Assembly: GCF_014649395.1 (NCBI RefSeq)
Contig: NZ_BMSY01000008.1
Location: forward strand, 248,001-312,000
Direction: 5' to 3'
Source: Streptomyces aureoverticillatus
GTDB lineage: Bacteria > Actinomycetota > Actinomycetes > Streptomycetales > Streptomycetaceae
DNA length: 64,000 nt
Position 1 is the stretch's first letter; every line of letters starts with the position of its first letter. The notes below the pieces were generated by a model. It was not told the origin of the DNA. It did not search any database and saw only the letters and a list, made by a program, of their open reading frames with translations. This document shows positions 7,696-16,499 of the stretch, piece by piece. The position numbers and the translations under genes are program-made.

Positions 7696-8547
7696 TCACC
7701 CCGCGTGCAGCATCAACCCGATCCCCGCAACCATCACCCCCGCCGCCACCACCCGCGACAACCCGAACCGCTCCTTGAAGAACACCGCCCCGATCCCGGC
7801 CCCGACGATGATCGAGGACTCGCGGAGGGCGGAGATCGGAGCGAGCTCGGCCCGCGTCTGGGCCCAGAGGACGAGCCCGTACGCGGCGACGGACAGCGCG
7901 GCCCCGAGCAGCCCGACGGCGGCGAACGGCCGCAGCCGGGAGCCGAGTTCTCCCCGCCACCGCCACGCGGCATACGCGGGCACGGCGACCCCTTCGAGCA
8001 CCATCAGCCAGGCGATGTAGCCGATGGACGTGCCGGAGGCCCGCACCCCGAGCCCGTCGACGACGGTGTACGCGGCGATGGAGACACCGGTGGCGAGCGC
8101 GGCGCCGATCGCCGCCCAGTCGGGCCGCCGCCCGGTCCCGCGGATGCCCCAGAGCGCGAGCCCGGTGAGCCCGGCCGAGCAGACGGCGACCCCCGCGGCC
8201 TGCCACCCGCCGGGCACCTCACCGGCGAACACGGCGGCGAGCAGGGTCACGACGAGCGGGGCGCTGCCGCGCGCGATCGGGTAGGCCTGCCCGAAGTCGC
8301 CGAGGCGGAACGACTTCATGAGCAGAGCCATGTAGGCGACGTGCAGGACGGCGGAGAGGAGGAGGTAGGGCCAGGCGCCGGCGGCGGGAAGCGGGGCGAA
8401 GGGGGCCATGGCGAGGCCGATGAGGACGCCGCCGCCCGCTATGAGGGTGAAGCCGACGAGTTTGTCGGTGATGTGGTGGGCTATCGCGTTCCAGCTCGCG
8501 TGGGTGACGGCGGCGAGCAGCACGGCGCCCGCGACCAGCGGGGTCAC
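7696..8547 (-). CDS. EamA/DMT-superfamily transporter
   Basis: A 283-residue protein of about ten hydrophobic helices arranged as two EamA repeats. The second half has the typical RESSIIVGAGIGAVFFKERFG (R-E-x-x-x-x-x...F-x-E) motif near the last helices. Family members export amino acids or other metabolites. The GTG start is within the stop of ybaK (GTGA overlap), so the two are coupled. Substrate not predictable. Confidence 0.85.
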   Translation of the reverse strand: MTPLVAGAVLLAAVTHASWNAIAHHITDKLVGFTLIAGGGVLIGLAMAPFAPLPAAGAWPYLLLSAVLHVAYMALLMKSFRLGDFGQAYPIARGSAPLVVTLLAAVFAGEVPGGWQAAGVAVCSAGLTGLALWGIRGTGRRPDWAAIGAALATGVSIAAYTVVDGLGVRASGTSIGYIAWLMVLEGVAVPAYAAWRWRGELGSRLRPFAAVGLLGAALSVAAYGLVLWAQTRAELAPISALRESSIIVGAGIGAVFFKERFGLSRVVAAGVMVAGIGLMLHAG

Positions 8548-9065
8548 TGAGCGGGTCCGGCGGCCTCGCGCACGTCGGCGAGGGTGGCGCCCGCGTGCGC
8601 GATCAGGCCCTTCGGGTCCATCGGGAAGACGGCGTACGGCGTACCGGCCGCTGCCCACACCACGGAGTGGTCGAGGAGCGAGCGGTCGGCGAGGACGCGG
8701 GTGCGGGTGGCGTGCCCGAAGGGCGGTACGCCGCCGATGGCGTACCCGGTCGTCTCGCGCACGACGTCCGCCTTGGCCCGCGTGACCTTCTCCGCGCCCA
8801 GCTCGCGCCGCACCAGGTCGAGGTCCACGCGGGACGCGCCGTCCATCAGGACCAGGACCGGGACGCCGTCCGCCGCGAAGACGAGGGACTTGCAGATCTG
8901 GCTGAGCTCGCAGCCGATGGCTGCGGCCGCCTCGGCGGCGGTACGGGTCCCGTCCGGGAAGCGGCGGACCCGGTCGGGCAGTTCGTCGAGGCCGAGCTCG
9001 CGCACGGCCTCGACGAAGCGGGGGTTGGCGCCGGAGGCGCCCGCTGCGGTTTCCGTAGTGCTCAT
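8544..9065 (-). CDS. YbaK/EbsC-family aminoacyl-tRNA deacylase
   Basis: A 173-residue single-domain editing enzyme that removes mischarged amino acids from tRNA (Cys/Ala-tRNA(Pro) in relatives). Family features: A-E-A-A-A-A-I-G-C-E-L-S-Q-I-C-K-S-L-V-F near residue 45, V-L-V-L-M-D-G-A-S-R-V-D, the T-G-Y-A-I-G-G-V-P-P-F-G-H loop and a final D-R-S-L-L. ATG at 9065 is chosen because upstream residues in the open frame are not family-like. It overlaps the downstream transporter gene by 4 bp. The exact tRNA specificity is not evident. Confidence 0.88.
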   Translation of the reverse strand: MSTTETAAGASGANPRFVEAVRELGLDELPDRVRRFPDGTRTAAEAAAAIGCELSQICKSLVFAADGVPVLVLMDGASRVDLDLVRRELGAEKVTRAKADVVRETTGYAIGGVPPFGHATRTRVLADRSLLDHSVVWAAAGTPYAVFPMDPKGLIAHAGATLADVREAAGPAQ

Positions 9066-9129
9066 GCGTTGCACGCTAGCTGTACGTGTGTATGCCACGC
9101 GACCATGAATCGTGGCCGGAACCGGGGGT

Positions 9130-9202
9130 AGGCCCGGGGGCTGCCGCCCCCGCGCCCCCGCTGTCGGCGCTTCGCGCCTCGTCCTCAATCGCCGGACGGG
9201 CT
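9130..9202. repeat. Dispersed hairpin repeat, copy F (variant)
   Basis: A diverged copy in the opposite orientation to copy A, directly 3' of the penicillin-binding protein gene on the minus strand. It keeps the GTCCTCAATCGCCGGACGGG block and a hairpin with arms GGGGGC and GCCCCC (9136-9151). It likely terminates the PBP transcript. Confidence 0.6.
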
Positions 9203-9207
9203 ACCAC

Positions 9208-10902
9208 CTATCGCAGCATCGCCCTCACCACTGGTCCCGCCGCCTCCCCGCCGTGCCCCCCGGCCTGCACCACCGCCGCCGCGGCCACGTCGCCGCGGTA
9301 CGCCGTGAACCAGCCGTTGGGCTTCTTCTGGCCGTCGACCTCCGCGGAGCCGGTCTTCGCGCCGGAGTCGGAGCCGAGGCCGGCCATGGGCTTGGCGGCG
9401 GTGCCGGCCACGCCCGTGTAGTGCATGAGGTCCCGCAGGGCCGACGCGGTCTTGCCGGACATCTTGCGCGGGGCCTTCGCCAGCGCGCGGTCGTCCAGGT
9501 CGGGCGAGACCAGGTACGGCTGCCGGAACGTGCCGGACTTCACGGTGGCCGCGACCGACGCCATGTTGAGCGGGTTCATCCGCACGCCGCCCTGGCCGAT
9601 GAGCGAGGCCGCCATCTGCGCGTGCGACTGCACGGGCACCGCGCCGTCGAACGACGCGACGCCGATCGACCAGTTGTCGCGGCCGAGGCCGAACACGTCC
9701 TGGGCCTGCTTCGTCAGGTCGTCGTTCCTCAGCTTCTTGGCCTGCGTGATGAAGGCCGTGTTGCAGGACCGCGCGAAGCTCGCCCGGAACGTACCGCCCT
9801 TGATCTGGAACTTGTTGTCGTTCTGGAACTTCCAGCCGCCGTACGTCTCGTACTTCGGGCAGGGGTGCTTCTTGTCGACGCCCGCGAGGTTCTTCTCCAG
9901 GAGCATCGAGGCGGTGATGACCTTCATCGTGGAGCCGGGTGCGAGCGAGCCCTGGAGGGCCGTGTTGAAGCCGGTGGGTTCGGAGTTGGCGACGGCGAGG
10001 ATCTCGCCGGTGGACGGCTTGACCACGACGACCGAGGCGCGCTTGCGCTTCGCCGTCTCCTTCTCCGCCTTCGCCTGCGTGCGCGCGCTGATCGTCGTCT
10101 TCAGCGTGCCCGGGGTGCCGGGGGAGAGGGCCAGGAGCGTCTTGTCGGGGGTGTCCTTCGGGTCGCTCTTCTTCGCCGACGGGCCCTTGGCGCCTGCGGA
10201 CTTCGCGTCCGCGCGCACCACCCGCAGCTCCACGCCCGCCTTGCCGCCCGCCTTCTTGCCGTACTTCTCGCGCAGCCCGTCGAGGACCGTGCCGAGCGAC
10301 GGGTACTTCGCGGCGGTGAGCGCGCCGCCGTCCCGGTCCACGGCCTTGATCGGCGGGGTGCCCGCCTCGCCCGTGACCAGGCGGTCGCCGGGCCGCAGTT
10401 CGGGGTGGACGACGGACGGCGACCAGGACACCAGCGTCCGGCCGTCCGCGGCGCGGCGTACCACGGTCAGCGCGGACTCGTATGCGTACGGCTTGGTTTT
10501 TCCCTCGTACGAGACCGTGGTCGCCGCCTTGAACGGCACCTTCGCGCTCTTTCGGGCGGCCGGTTTGCCGGGCGTCAGGCGCACCTTGGCGATCCGCGCC
10601 TCCTCGGCGTACGCGGTGAGCGCCGCGCGGGCCTGCTTCCGGTCGTCCGTCAGCGCCGCCGCGGCGGCCACGTCGCCCTTCTCCCACGCGGCGAGGAACG
10701 CCCGCGCGGTGGTGCGCACTTCGGCGGCCGTCGGCGGGCCCGTGGCCACCGACTTCCCGTCGGACTTCCCGCCACCGCCCGCGCCGTCCCCGACGACCGC
10801 GTACGCGGCGACCCCCACGCCGCACACGATGGCCACCGCCGCGCCGCCGAGCACGCCCGGATGCACCTTCTTGCGCTCGGTCGCCCGTCTCCTGTTACCC
10901 AC
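9208..10902 (-). CDS. Penicillin-binding transpeptidase (class B type)
   Basis: A 564-residue membrane-anchored DD-transpeptidase acting on peptidoglycan outside the membrane. After a basic N-terminus and one TM helix (residues ~15-35) comes an NTF2-like domain (~60-190), a dimerisation region, and the transpeptidase domain (~270-564). Active-site motifs: S324-T-M-K327, S379-C-N381 and K516-T-G518. The GTG start begins VGNRRRATERKK. It is a tandem paralogue of the gene at 11064-12695 and lies in the position of SCO3157 in my memory of S. coelicolor. The pair sits near ssgE, fitting a role in growth or sporulation wall synthesis. Confidence 0.92.
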   Translation of the reverse strand: MGNRRRATERKKVHPGVLGGAAVAIVCGVGVAAYAVVGDGAGGGGKSDGKSVATGPPTAAEVRTTARAFLAAWEKGDVAAAAALTDDRKQARAALTAYAEEARIAKVRLTPGKPAARKSAKVPFKAATTVSYEGKTKPYAYESALTVVRRAADGRTLVSWSPSVVHPELRPGDRLVTGEAGTPPIKAVDRDGGALTAAKYPSLGTVLDGLREKYGKKAGGKAGVELRVVRADAKSAGAKGPSAKKSDPKDTPDKTLLALSPGTPGTLKTTISARTQAKAEKETAKRKRASVVVVKPSTGEILAVANSEPTGFNTALQGSLAPGSTMKVITASMLLEKNLAGVDKKHPCPKYETYGGWKFQNDNKFQIKGGTFRASFARSCNTAFITQAKKLRNDDLTKQAQDVFGLGRDNWSIGVASFDGAVPVQSHAQMAASLIGQGGVRMNPLNMASVAATVKSGTFRQPYLVSPDLDDRALAKAPRKMSGKTASALRDLMHYTGVAGTAAKPMAGLGSDSGAKTGSAEVDGQKKPNGWFTAYRGDVAAAAVVQAGGHGGEAAGPVVRAMLR

Positions 10903-11000
10903 GAATCCTCCGCTGTTCCCCTCTGCCCCGTCGCACCTGCCTCACCGCGAGGCCCAACCTAGCGGCACCCGCGCACCCCGTTGACCACGGCCTCGCCCGC

Positions 11001-11037
11001 CCGGGCGACCGGCTGTCCGGGCGACCGGCTGTCCGGG
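11001..11037. repeat. 16-bp tandem duplication between the two PBP genes
   Basis: CCGGGCGACCGGCTGT is present twice head-to-tail plus a 5-bp partial third copy. It lies just downstream of the upstream PBP gene and ~100 bp before the start of the other. Confidence 0.55.
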
Positions 11038-11063
11038 TTCTCACCCCGCCTGTCGGGCGCGCG

Positions 11064-12695
11064 TCATCCGCCCGCGCGCAGCACCGCCGCGACGATCGGC
11101 CCGGCGGTGTCCCCGCCGTGCCCGCCCTGTTGCGCCATCGCGGCAACCGCCGTGTCCCCGCGGTAGCCCGCGAACCAGCTGTTGGGCTTCGTCTGGCCGT
11201 CGACCTCCGCCGACCCCGTCTTCGCCCCGATGTCGCCGCCGAGCCCCGCCATGGCCTTCGCGCCCGTCCCGGCGACCGCCGTGCGCCGCATCATCTGGCG
11301 CAGTTGGGCGACCGTGCCCGGGGACAGGCCGCGCGCGGTGGCCAGTTCGCCGTCGATGAGCTTCCTCGGTACGAGGACGGGCTGGCGGAAGTCGCCCGTC
11401 ATGGCCGTCGCCGTCACCGACGCCAGGGTCAGCGGGTTGAGCTGCACCTGGCCCTGGCCGATGGCGTTGGCGGCGCGGTCCGGTCCCGCCGACGCGGGCA
11501 CGGAGCCGTCCGACGACGTGATGCCGGTCCGCCAGTCGTCCCGGCCCAGACCGAAGTGGGTCTCCGCCTCCTCGGTCAGCGACGCGTCCGTGAGCGGCTT
11601 CTCGTCGACCAGCTTCACGAACGCCGTGTTGCAGGAGCGCGCGAAGCTGTCCGCGAGCGTCGCGCCCTCGTTCGGCGCCATGCCCTTCAGGTTGTGGAAG
11701 GTCTGGCTCTGCCAGGTCGCCTCCGCTGTGCACGGCGCGGGCCCGGACGCCTTCGTCACGCCCTTGTCGATGAGCATCGCCGCCGTCACGATCTTCATCG
11801 TCGAGCCGGGTGCCAGCTTGCCCTCGAAGGCCGCGTTGAACCGGTCCGCGCGGTGGTTGGCGACCGCGAGCACCTCGCCGCTGCTCGGCCTGACCGCGAC
11901 CACCGACGACTCGGGATGCCGGGCCACCGCGTCCTCCGCGGCCCGCTGCGCCGCCGCGCTCAGCGTCGTCGGCAGCTTCCCGGCCCGCCCCTTCGCGAGC
12001 GTCAGCAGCGTCTTCGAGCCCGCCCCCTCGTCGGCGCGCCGCACGTACAGCTCGATGCCCGGCCGCCCGCCCGCCCGCTCGCCGAACTTCGCGCGGAGCT
12101 GGTCCAGGACGGGCGCGAGCGACGGGTACTTCTTGCCGGTCAGGACCGCGCCGTTGCGGTCGACGGCCTCGATCGGCGGCGCCGCCGCCTCGCCCGTCCG
12201 AAGGCTGTCGCCCCGCTTCAGCTCCGGGTGCAGCACGGACGCCCGCCAGTCGACCAGGGCTCGCCCGGTCCTGACGCCGCGTACGACGTCGAAGGCGGAG
12301 GCGTACCGCAGCGGCTTGCTCTTCCCCTCGTACGCCACCGTGGCGCGCACCGTGAACGGCACCCGCGTCCCGCTGATCCGGCCCTGCGTCAGCTCGACCT
12401 TCCGGATGTGCGCGTCCTCGCGGTACCCGGTCAGGGCCTCGGCGGCGGCCGCCGCGTTGTCGGTGCGGGCCGCCGCGCCGTCCGCGTCGCCCTTCGCCCA
12501 CGCGGCGAGGAACTCCCGCGCCGTCTCCCGGACCTCGTCCCGCGACGGCGGACCGCTCTTGCGCGCCGCGGAGCCCGACGACGATCCGCCGTCACCGGCC
12601 ACCGCGTCCACCACGTTGTACGCGCCGTATCCGGCGCCCCCCATCATGACGGCGAACACCCCACCGACAAGAGCAGCCTTCGCTCCCTTGCGCAT
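11064..12695 (-). CDS. Penicillin-binding transpeptidase (class B type), paralogue
   Basis: A 543-residue paralogue of the downstream PBP with the same layout: N-terminal TM helix (GAKAALVGGVFAVMMGGAGY), NTF2-like domain, then transpeptidase domain. Motifs: S298-T-M-K301, S354-C-N356 and K492-T-G494. ATG at 12695 is chosen because GGAGGGAG lies 6 nt upstream; an in-frame GTG at 12722 has no ribosome site. It is separated by 161 bp from the next PBP gene, so the two may be co-transcribed. The 12696-12795 gap to pmt shows no clear terminator. Confidence 0.92.
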   Translation of the reverse strand: MRKGAKAALVGGVFAVMMGGAGYGAYNVVDAVAGDGGSSSGSAARKSGPPSRDEVRETAREFLAAWAKGDADGAAARTDNAAAAAEALTGYREDAHIRKVELTQGRISGTRVPFTVRATVAYEGKSKPLRYASAFDVVRGVRTGRALVDWRASVLHPELKRGDSLRTGEAAAPPIEAVDRNGAVLTGKKYPSLAPVLDQLRAKFGERAGGRPGIELYVRRADEGAGSKTLLTLAKGRAGKLPTTLSAAAQRAAEDAVARHPESSVVAVRPSSGEVLAVANHRADRFNAAFEGKLAPGSTMKIVTAAMLIDKGVTKASGPAPCTAEATWQSQTFHNLKGMAPNEGATLADSFARSCNTAFVKLVDEKPLTDASLTEEAETHFGLGRDDWRTGITSSDGSVPASAGPDRAANAIGQGQVQLNPLTLASVTATAMTGDFRQPVLVPRKLIDGELATARGLSPGTVAQLRQMMRRTAVAGTGAKAMAGLGGDIGAKTGSAEVDGQTKPNSWFAGYRGDTAVAAMAQQGGHGGDTAGPIVAAVLRAGG

Positions 12696-12795
12696 CAAGC
12701 GCTCCCTCCCCAGGAATGCCACAACCTTATGAGGGCCTGCGGGAGCAAAGGGCCGGATGGGTCGGCTGTTATCCGAAGGTGTCCGTTTATCGCCT

Positions 12796-14538
12796 TCAGA
12801 CCCAGGTATCGAGCCACATTCTGGAACGCCAGGAATCGATCGGGATCGCCTGGCCGGTATAGATCGGCCAGAAGTAAATGAAATTCCAGAAGATCAGCAG
12901 GACAAGGACGCCCGAGGCCGCGGCGCCGATCACCCGGCGCCGTTCCGAGGATCCCGGCGGCCCCAGAATGGCCCCGATCAGCATCGCGAGCGCCAGACAC
13001 AGGAACGGCACGAACACCACGGCGTAGAAGTAGAAGATCGTCCGTTCCTGGTACATGAACCACGGCAGATAGCCCGCCGCGACGCCGCACACGATCGCGC
13101 CCGCCCGCCAGTCCCTGCGGAAGAACCAGCGCCACAGGACATAGAGCAGCGCGAAGGCCGCCGCCCACCAGAGCAGCGGCGTGCCGAGCGCGAGCACCTC
13201 GCGCGCGCACTTCTCCTTGGTGTCGGCGGGGCAGCCGTCCTTGCCGGGCGCCGGCGACTCGTAGAAGTACGAGACGGGGCGGCCGTCGACGATCCAGCTC
13301 CACGGGTTGGACTGGTAGGTGTGCGGCGAGGACAGGCCGACGTGGAAGTCGTAGACCTTGTTCTCGTAGTGCCACAGGCTGCGCCACCAGTCCGGCAGCC
13401 AGGTCCAGTCGCCGCCCTTGCCCGCGGTCGCCGCCCAGTCGCGGTAGTAGCCGCCGGTGCCGTCGCTCGGCGACAGGATCCAGCCCAGCCAGGACAGCAG
13501 ATACGTGCCGATCGCGACCGGCACCGTCGTCACGAACGCGGGCAGCACGTCCCGCTTGAGTGCCGCCCGGTACGGCCGGTACGCGCCCGCCACGCGCCGC
13601 GCGCCCGCGTCCCACACCACGGTCATCAGGCAGAAGAACACCATGATGTAGAGGCCGTTCCACTTCGTGGCGAAGGCCAGGCCGAGGCAGAGCCCGGCCG
13701 CCCAGCGCCACGGCCGCCACCCGATGCGCAGTGTCTCCGCGACGTACGCGTCCGGGCGCGCGATGCCGTCGGCGTCCACCGGCAGCGCCGCCGCGAGTCT
13801 CGCGCGCGCCTTGTCCCGGTCGACCAGGAAGCAGCCGAACGCCGCGAGCACGAAGAACATCAGGACCTGGTCGAGCAGCGCGGTGCGGCTCATCACGAAG
13901 TGCAGGCCGTCCACGGCGAGCAGCGCGCCCGCCAGACAGCCGAGGAACGTCGACCGGAAGAGCCGCCGCCCGATCCGGCACAGCATCAGGACCGACAGCG
14001 TGCCGAGCACCGCCGTCATGAACCGCCAGCCGAACGGGTCGAGGCCGAACAGCCACTCCCCGACACCGATCACGTACTTGCCGACCGGCGGATGCACGAC
14101 GTACGCCGGGTCCGTGGGCAGCGCGATGTCGCCGCCCTGCTTGACGACCTCGTCGTTGATCTTGTCCGGCCAACTGAGCTCGTAGCCCTTGTGGATGAGG
14201 GCCCAGGCGTCCTTGGCGTAGTACGTCTCGTCGAATATCACGGCCTTCGGGCTGCCGAGATTCCAGAACCGCAGCACCCCCGCCACCAGCGCGACCCCCA
14301 GCGGCCCGAGCCAGCCCGCCCAGCGCACCAACGGGTCGGACACCTGCCGGGGCACCCCGAGGGCCGCCCACAGCCGGTCGCCGGGGCGGGCGTACGGCGG
14401 GACGAGCCGCGTCCGCACATCGCCTCTGCGCTGCGCCGCGTGGCCGAAGCGGCGCAGCCTGTGCTGCCACGACGACGGCTGCTGCTCCTCGGCGAGGCGG
14501 CCCTGGCGGGTCTCCGGGGAAGACGCGGTACTGGTCAC
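12796..14538 (-). CDS. pmt: Dolichyl-phosphate-mannose--protein mannosyltransferase (GT39)
   Basis: A 580-residue multi-spanning membrane enzyme that transfers mannose from polyprenyl-phosphate-mannose to Ser/Thr of secreted proteins (protein O-mannosylation). The catalytic Asp-Glu is in IFDETYYAKDAW after the first TM helix, and the H-P-P-V-G-K motif follows in the first loop. At least nine further hydrophobic helices are seen. The Trp/Tyr-rich loop WIVDGRPVSYFYE is typical of actinobacterial Pmt. GTG start at 14538, divergent from rsmI with a 62-bp intergenic promoter region. In Streptomyces, Pmt is needed for phage phiC31 receptor glycosylation and affects antibiotic sensitivity. Confidence 0.92.
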   Translation of the reverse strand: MTSTASSPETRQGRLAEEQQPSSWQHRLRRFGHAAQRRGDVRTRLVPPYARPGDRLWAALGVPRQVSDPLVRWAGWLGPLGVALVAGVLRFWNLGSPKAVIFDETYYAKDAWALIHKGYELSWPDKINDEVVKQGGDIALPTDPAYVVHPPVGKYVIGVGEWLFGLDPFGWRFMTAVLGTLSVLMLCRIGRRLFRSTFLGCLAGALLAVDGLHFVMSRTALLDQVLMFFVLAAFGCFLVDRDKARARLAAALPVDADGIARPDAYVAETLRIGWRPWRWAAGLCLGLAFATKWNGLYIMVFFCLMTVVWDAGARRVAGAYRPYRAALKRDVLPAFVTTVPVAIGTYLLSWLGWILSPSDGTGGYYRDWAATAGKGGDWTWLPDWWRSLWHYENKVYDFHVGLSSPHTYQSNPWSWIVDGRPVSYFYESPAPGKDGCPADTKEKCAREVLALGTPLLWWAAAFALLYVLWRWFFRRDWRAGAIVCGVAAGYLPWFMYQERTIFYFYAVVFVPFLCLALAMLIGAILGPPGSSERRRVIGAAASGVLVLLIFWNFIYFWPIYTGQAIPIDSWRSRMWLDTWV

Positions 14539-14600
14539 CGCGCCATCGTAGGGAACGAGACTGTGTCAGTCCCGCGCCCGGCCCCTGGGAGGATGGATCC

Positions 14601-15497
14601 GTGACAGGAAGCGCAGATTCACCCCCGAGCCCCGCGGCGGGCCCCGGCACCCTCGTTCTCGCGGGCACGCCCATCGGCGACGTCGCGGACGCCCCGCCCC
14701 GGCTCGCCGCCGAACTGGCCGCCGCCGACGTGGTCGCCGCCGAGGACACCCGCAGGCTGCGCCGGCTCACGCAGGCGCTCGGCGTGCAGGTGGGCGGCCG
14801 GGTCGTGTCGTACTTCGAGGGCAACGAGGCGGCGCGCACGCCCGAGCTGGTCGAGGCCCTCGCGGGCGGGGCGCGGGTGCTCCTGGTGACGGACGCGGGC
14901 ATGCCGTCGGTGTCCGACCCGGGCTACCGCCTGGTGGCCGCCGCCGTCGAGCGTGACATCCGCGTCACGGCGGTGCCCGGGCCGTCCGCCGTCCTGACCG
15001 CCCTCGCGCTCTCCGGCCTGCCCGTGGACCGCTTCTGCTTCGAGGGCTTCCTGCCGCGCAAGGCGGGCGAGCGGCTGTCGCGGCTGCGCGAGGCGGCCGA
15101 GGAGCGGCGCACGCTCGTGTACTTCGAGTCGCCGCGCCGCCTGGACGACACCCTCGCCGCGATGGCCGAGGCGTTCGGCGACGAGCGCAGGGCGGCGGTG
15201 TGCCGGGAGCTGACGAAGACGTACGAGGAAGTCCGCCGCGGTTCGCTGAAGGAGCTCGCGGAGTGGGCGGCGCCCGGCGACGTGCGCGGCGAGATCACGG
15301 TCGTGGTGGCGGGCGCCCCGGACAAGGACCCCGGGGAGCTCGGCCCGGACGAGCTGGTGCGCCGGGTGCGGGTGCGCGAGGAGGCGGGGGAGCGGCGCAA
15401 GGAGGCCATCGCGGCGGTCGCGGCCGAGGTGGGACTGCCCAAGCGGGAGGTGTTCGACGCGGTGGTGGCGGCGAAGAACGCGGCGGGCGGGGCGTAG
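14601..15497 (+). CDS. rsmI: 16S rRNA (cytidine1402-2'-O)-methyltransferase RsmI
   Basis: A 298-residue SAM-dependent methyltransferase of the tetrapyrrole-methylase fold, modifying C1402 in the 30S decoding centre. Typical motifs: G-T-L-V-L-A-G-T-P-I-G-D near the N-terminus, A-A-E-D-T-R-R, L-V-T-D-A-G-M-P-S-V-S-D-P-G-Y, P-G-P-S-A, and the FLPRK segment. The C-terminal RsmI helix-turn-helix domain ends in L-P-K-R-E-V-F-D-A-V-V. GTG start preceded by GGGAGGATGG. Divergent from pmt. Confidence 0.93.
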   Translation: MTGSADSPPSPAAGPGTLVLAGTPIGDVADAPPRLAAELAAADVVAAEDTRRLRRLTQALGVQVGGRVVSYFEGNEAARTPELVEALAGGARVLLVTDAGMPSVSDPGYRLVAAAVERDIRVTAVPGPSAVLTALALSGLPVDRFCFEGFLPRKAGERLSRLREAAEERRTLVYFESPRRLDDTLAAMAEAFGDERRAAVCRELTKTYEEVRRGSLKELAEWAAPGDVRGEITVVVAGAPDKDPGELGPDELVRRVRVREEAGERRKEAIAAVAAEVGLPKREVFDAVVAAKNAAGGA

Positions 15498-15800
15498 CCC
15501 GGAGCGCGCCCGGAGTGGGTCCGGAGCGTGCCGGGGGCGCAGGCGCCCAGGCCCGGCGCTCAGGGGCGTGAAGGAGCCCATCGGCAGGCAAAGGACTATC
15601 GTGAAAAGCAAAGCGTGGGCCGCGCACCAGGCTGTTTTTCCATGGGACTGCCAAATCGGGTCCAACACTCGACAGGTCTGATGCGCTCGCTCGGGGAAAG
15701 GCGTCCACTGGGTGAAGGGACGCACCCGTCCCACGCCGCCGGACCGGGTCCGGAACGACACCGGACGGCGGCGCTTGTCCAGCGGACAAGAGGAGCTGGC
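15498..15800. other. Intergenic region between rsmI and the zinc-ribbon gene
   Basis: About 300 bp with no supported gene. Near its start is a short perfect hairpin (arms GGGCGC and GCGCCC, 15535-15548) that may end rsmI transcription. The middle (15590-15690) is less GC-rich and could hold the promoter of the next gene, but I see no hexamer pair I would commit to. Confidence 0.4.
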
Positions 15801-16259
15801 ATGAGTGAGATCGCAGACACCGGTCACCGCACCGCGGCCGCCAAGGTCGTCGAGGAGTCCTACGCCTTCGCCTGCATGCGGTGCGGGCACGGCTGGGAGC
15901 AGACCTACGAAATCGAGCACCACATCGACGCCAAGGGCCAGGAATTCGTGATGTACCTGGCGGACGGCCACCACGTGCCGTCGCCGCTGACCCGGCCCAC
16001 CTGCCTGAACTGCGGGGGGCACGTGGTGCGGATCATGCGGGCGGGCCAGGTGTCCTCGGTGCGGTCGGCGCTCGAGTCCCTGCACCGGCAGCACCACGCG
16101 CCCCGCCCGTCCCAGTCCATCGCGGGCCCCCCGGTGGGCCCGAACGGCCCCGACGGCCCCGACGGCCCGGCCTCCGAGGCCGACACCGCCGAGCGGAAGC
16201 CCGGGCACCACTGGCACCTCGCGGACATCCTGCACGCGTTCCACCGCAAGGCGGGCTGA
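15801..16259 (+). CDS. Zinc-ribbon hypothetical protein
   Basis: A 152-residue soluble protein. Residues ~22-80 carry two Cys pairs, C-M-R-C-G-H and C-L-N-C-G-G, spaced as in a zinc ribbon. Between them is E-I-E-H-H-I-D-A-K-G-Q-E. The C-terminal half is a His/Pro-rich linker (P-N-G-P-D-G-P-D-G-P) followed by a short basic tail. AGGAGCTGGC precedes the ATG. It is conserved next to rsmI/tatD in Streptomyces, as I recall, but no function is established. It could be a DNA- or protein-binding adaptor. Confidence 0.75.
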   Translation: MSEIADTGHRTAAAKVVEESYAFACMRCGHGWEQTYEIEHHIDAKGQEFVMYLADGHHVPSPLTRPTCLNCGGHVVRIMRAGQVSSVRSALESLHRQHHAPRPSQSIAGPPVGPNGPDGPDGPASEADTAERKPGHHWHLADILHAFHRKAG

Positions 16260-16260
16260 C

Positions 16261-16312
16261 CCCGCGGGGGCTCTGCCCCCGGACCCCCGCTCCTCAAACG
16301 CCGGAGGGGCCA
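16261..16312. repeat. Dispersed hairpin repeat, short copy G
   Basis: It directly follows the stop codon of the zinc-ribbon gene. It holds a GGGGGC/GCCCCC-type hairpin and the CTCCTCAAACGCCGG block of the family, in the orientation seen after other genes. Likely 3'-end/terminator function. Confidence 0.55.
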
Positions 16313-16370
16313 TATTCCCCCGCCCACCCACCCCTTCACGCCCGAAGGGCGAACAAGGCAGGCGGGCGAG

Positions 16371-16481
16371 AAATAGCCCGTCCGGCGCTTGAGGACGAGC
16401 CGCGGAGCGGCGATACGGGGGTCCAGGGGGCGGAGCCCCCTGGTTACGGGAAGGGGCGGGATTGGGGAAGGCCCCGCAGGG
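16371..16481. repeat. Dispersed 110-bp hairpin repeat, copy B
   Basis: Nearly identical to copy A over its whole length, including the 9-bp hairpin (16423-16443). Unlike the other full copies it lies directly upstream of a gene start (tatD), in antisense orientation relative to the usual gene-end placement. Its last bases overlap the presumed tatD promoter. Confidence 0.7.
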
Positions 16482-16499
16482 CTTCGTACGATCGACGTA
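16462..16499 (+). promoter_or_regulatory. Candidate promoter giving a leaderless tatD transcript
   Basis: TACGAT (16487-16492) is a good -10 element ending 6 nt before the tatD ATG, so transcription would start at or next to the A of ATG. No ribosome-binding site is visible. TTGGGG at 16462-16467, inside the end of repeat copy B, is a possible but weak -35 with a 19-nt spacer. Confidence 0.4.
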
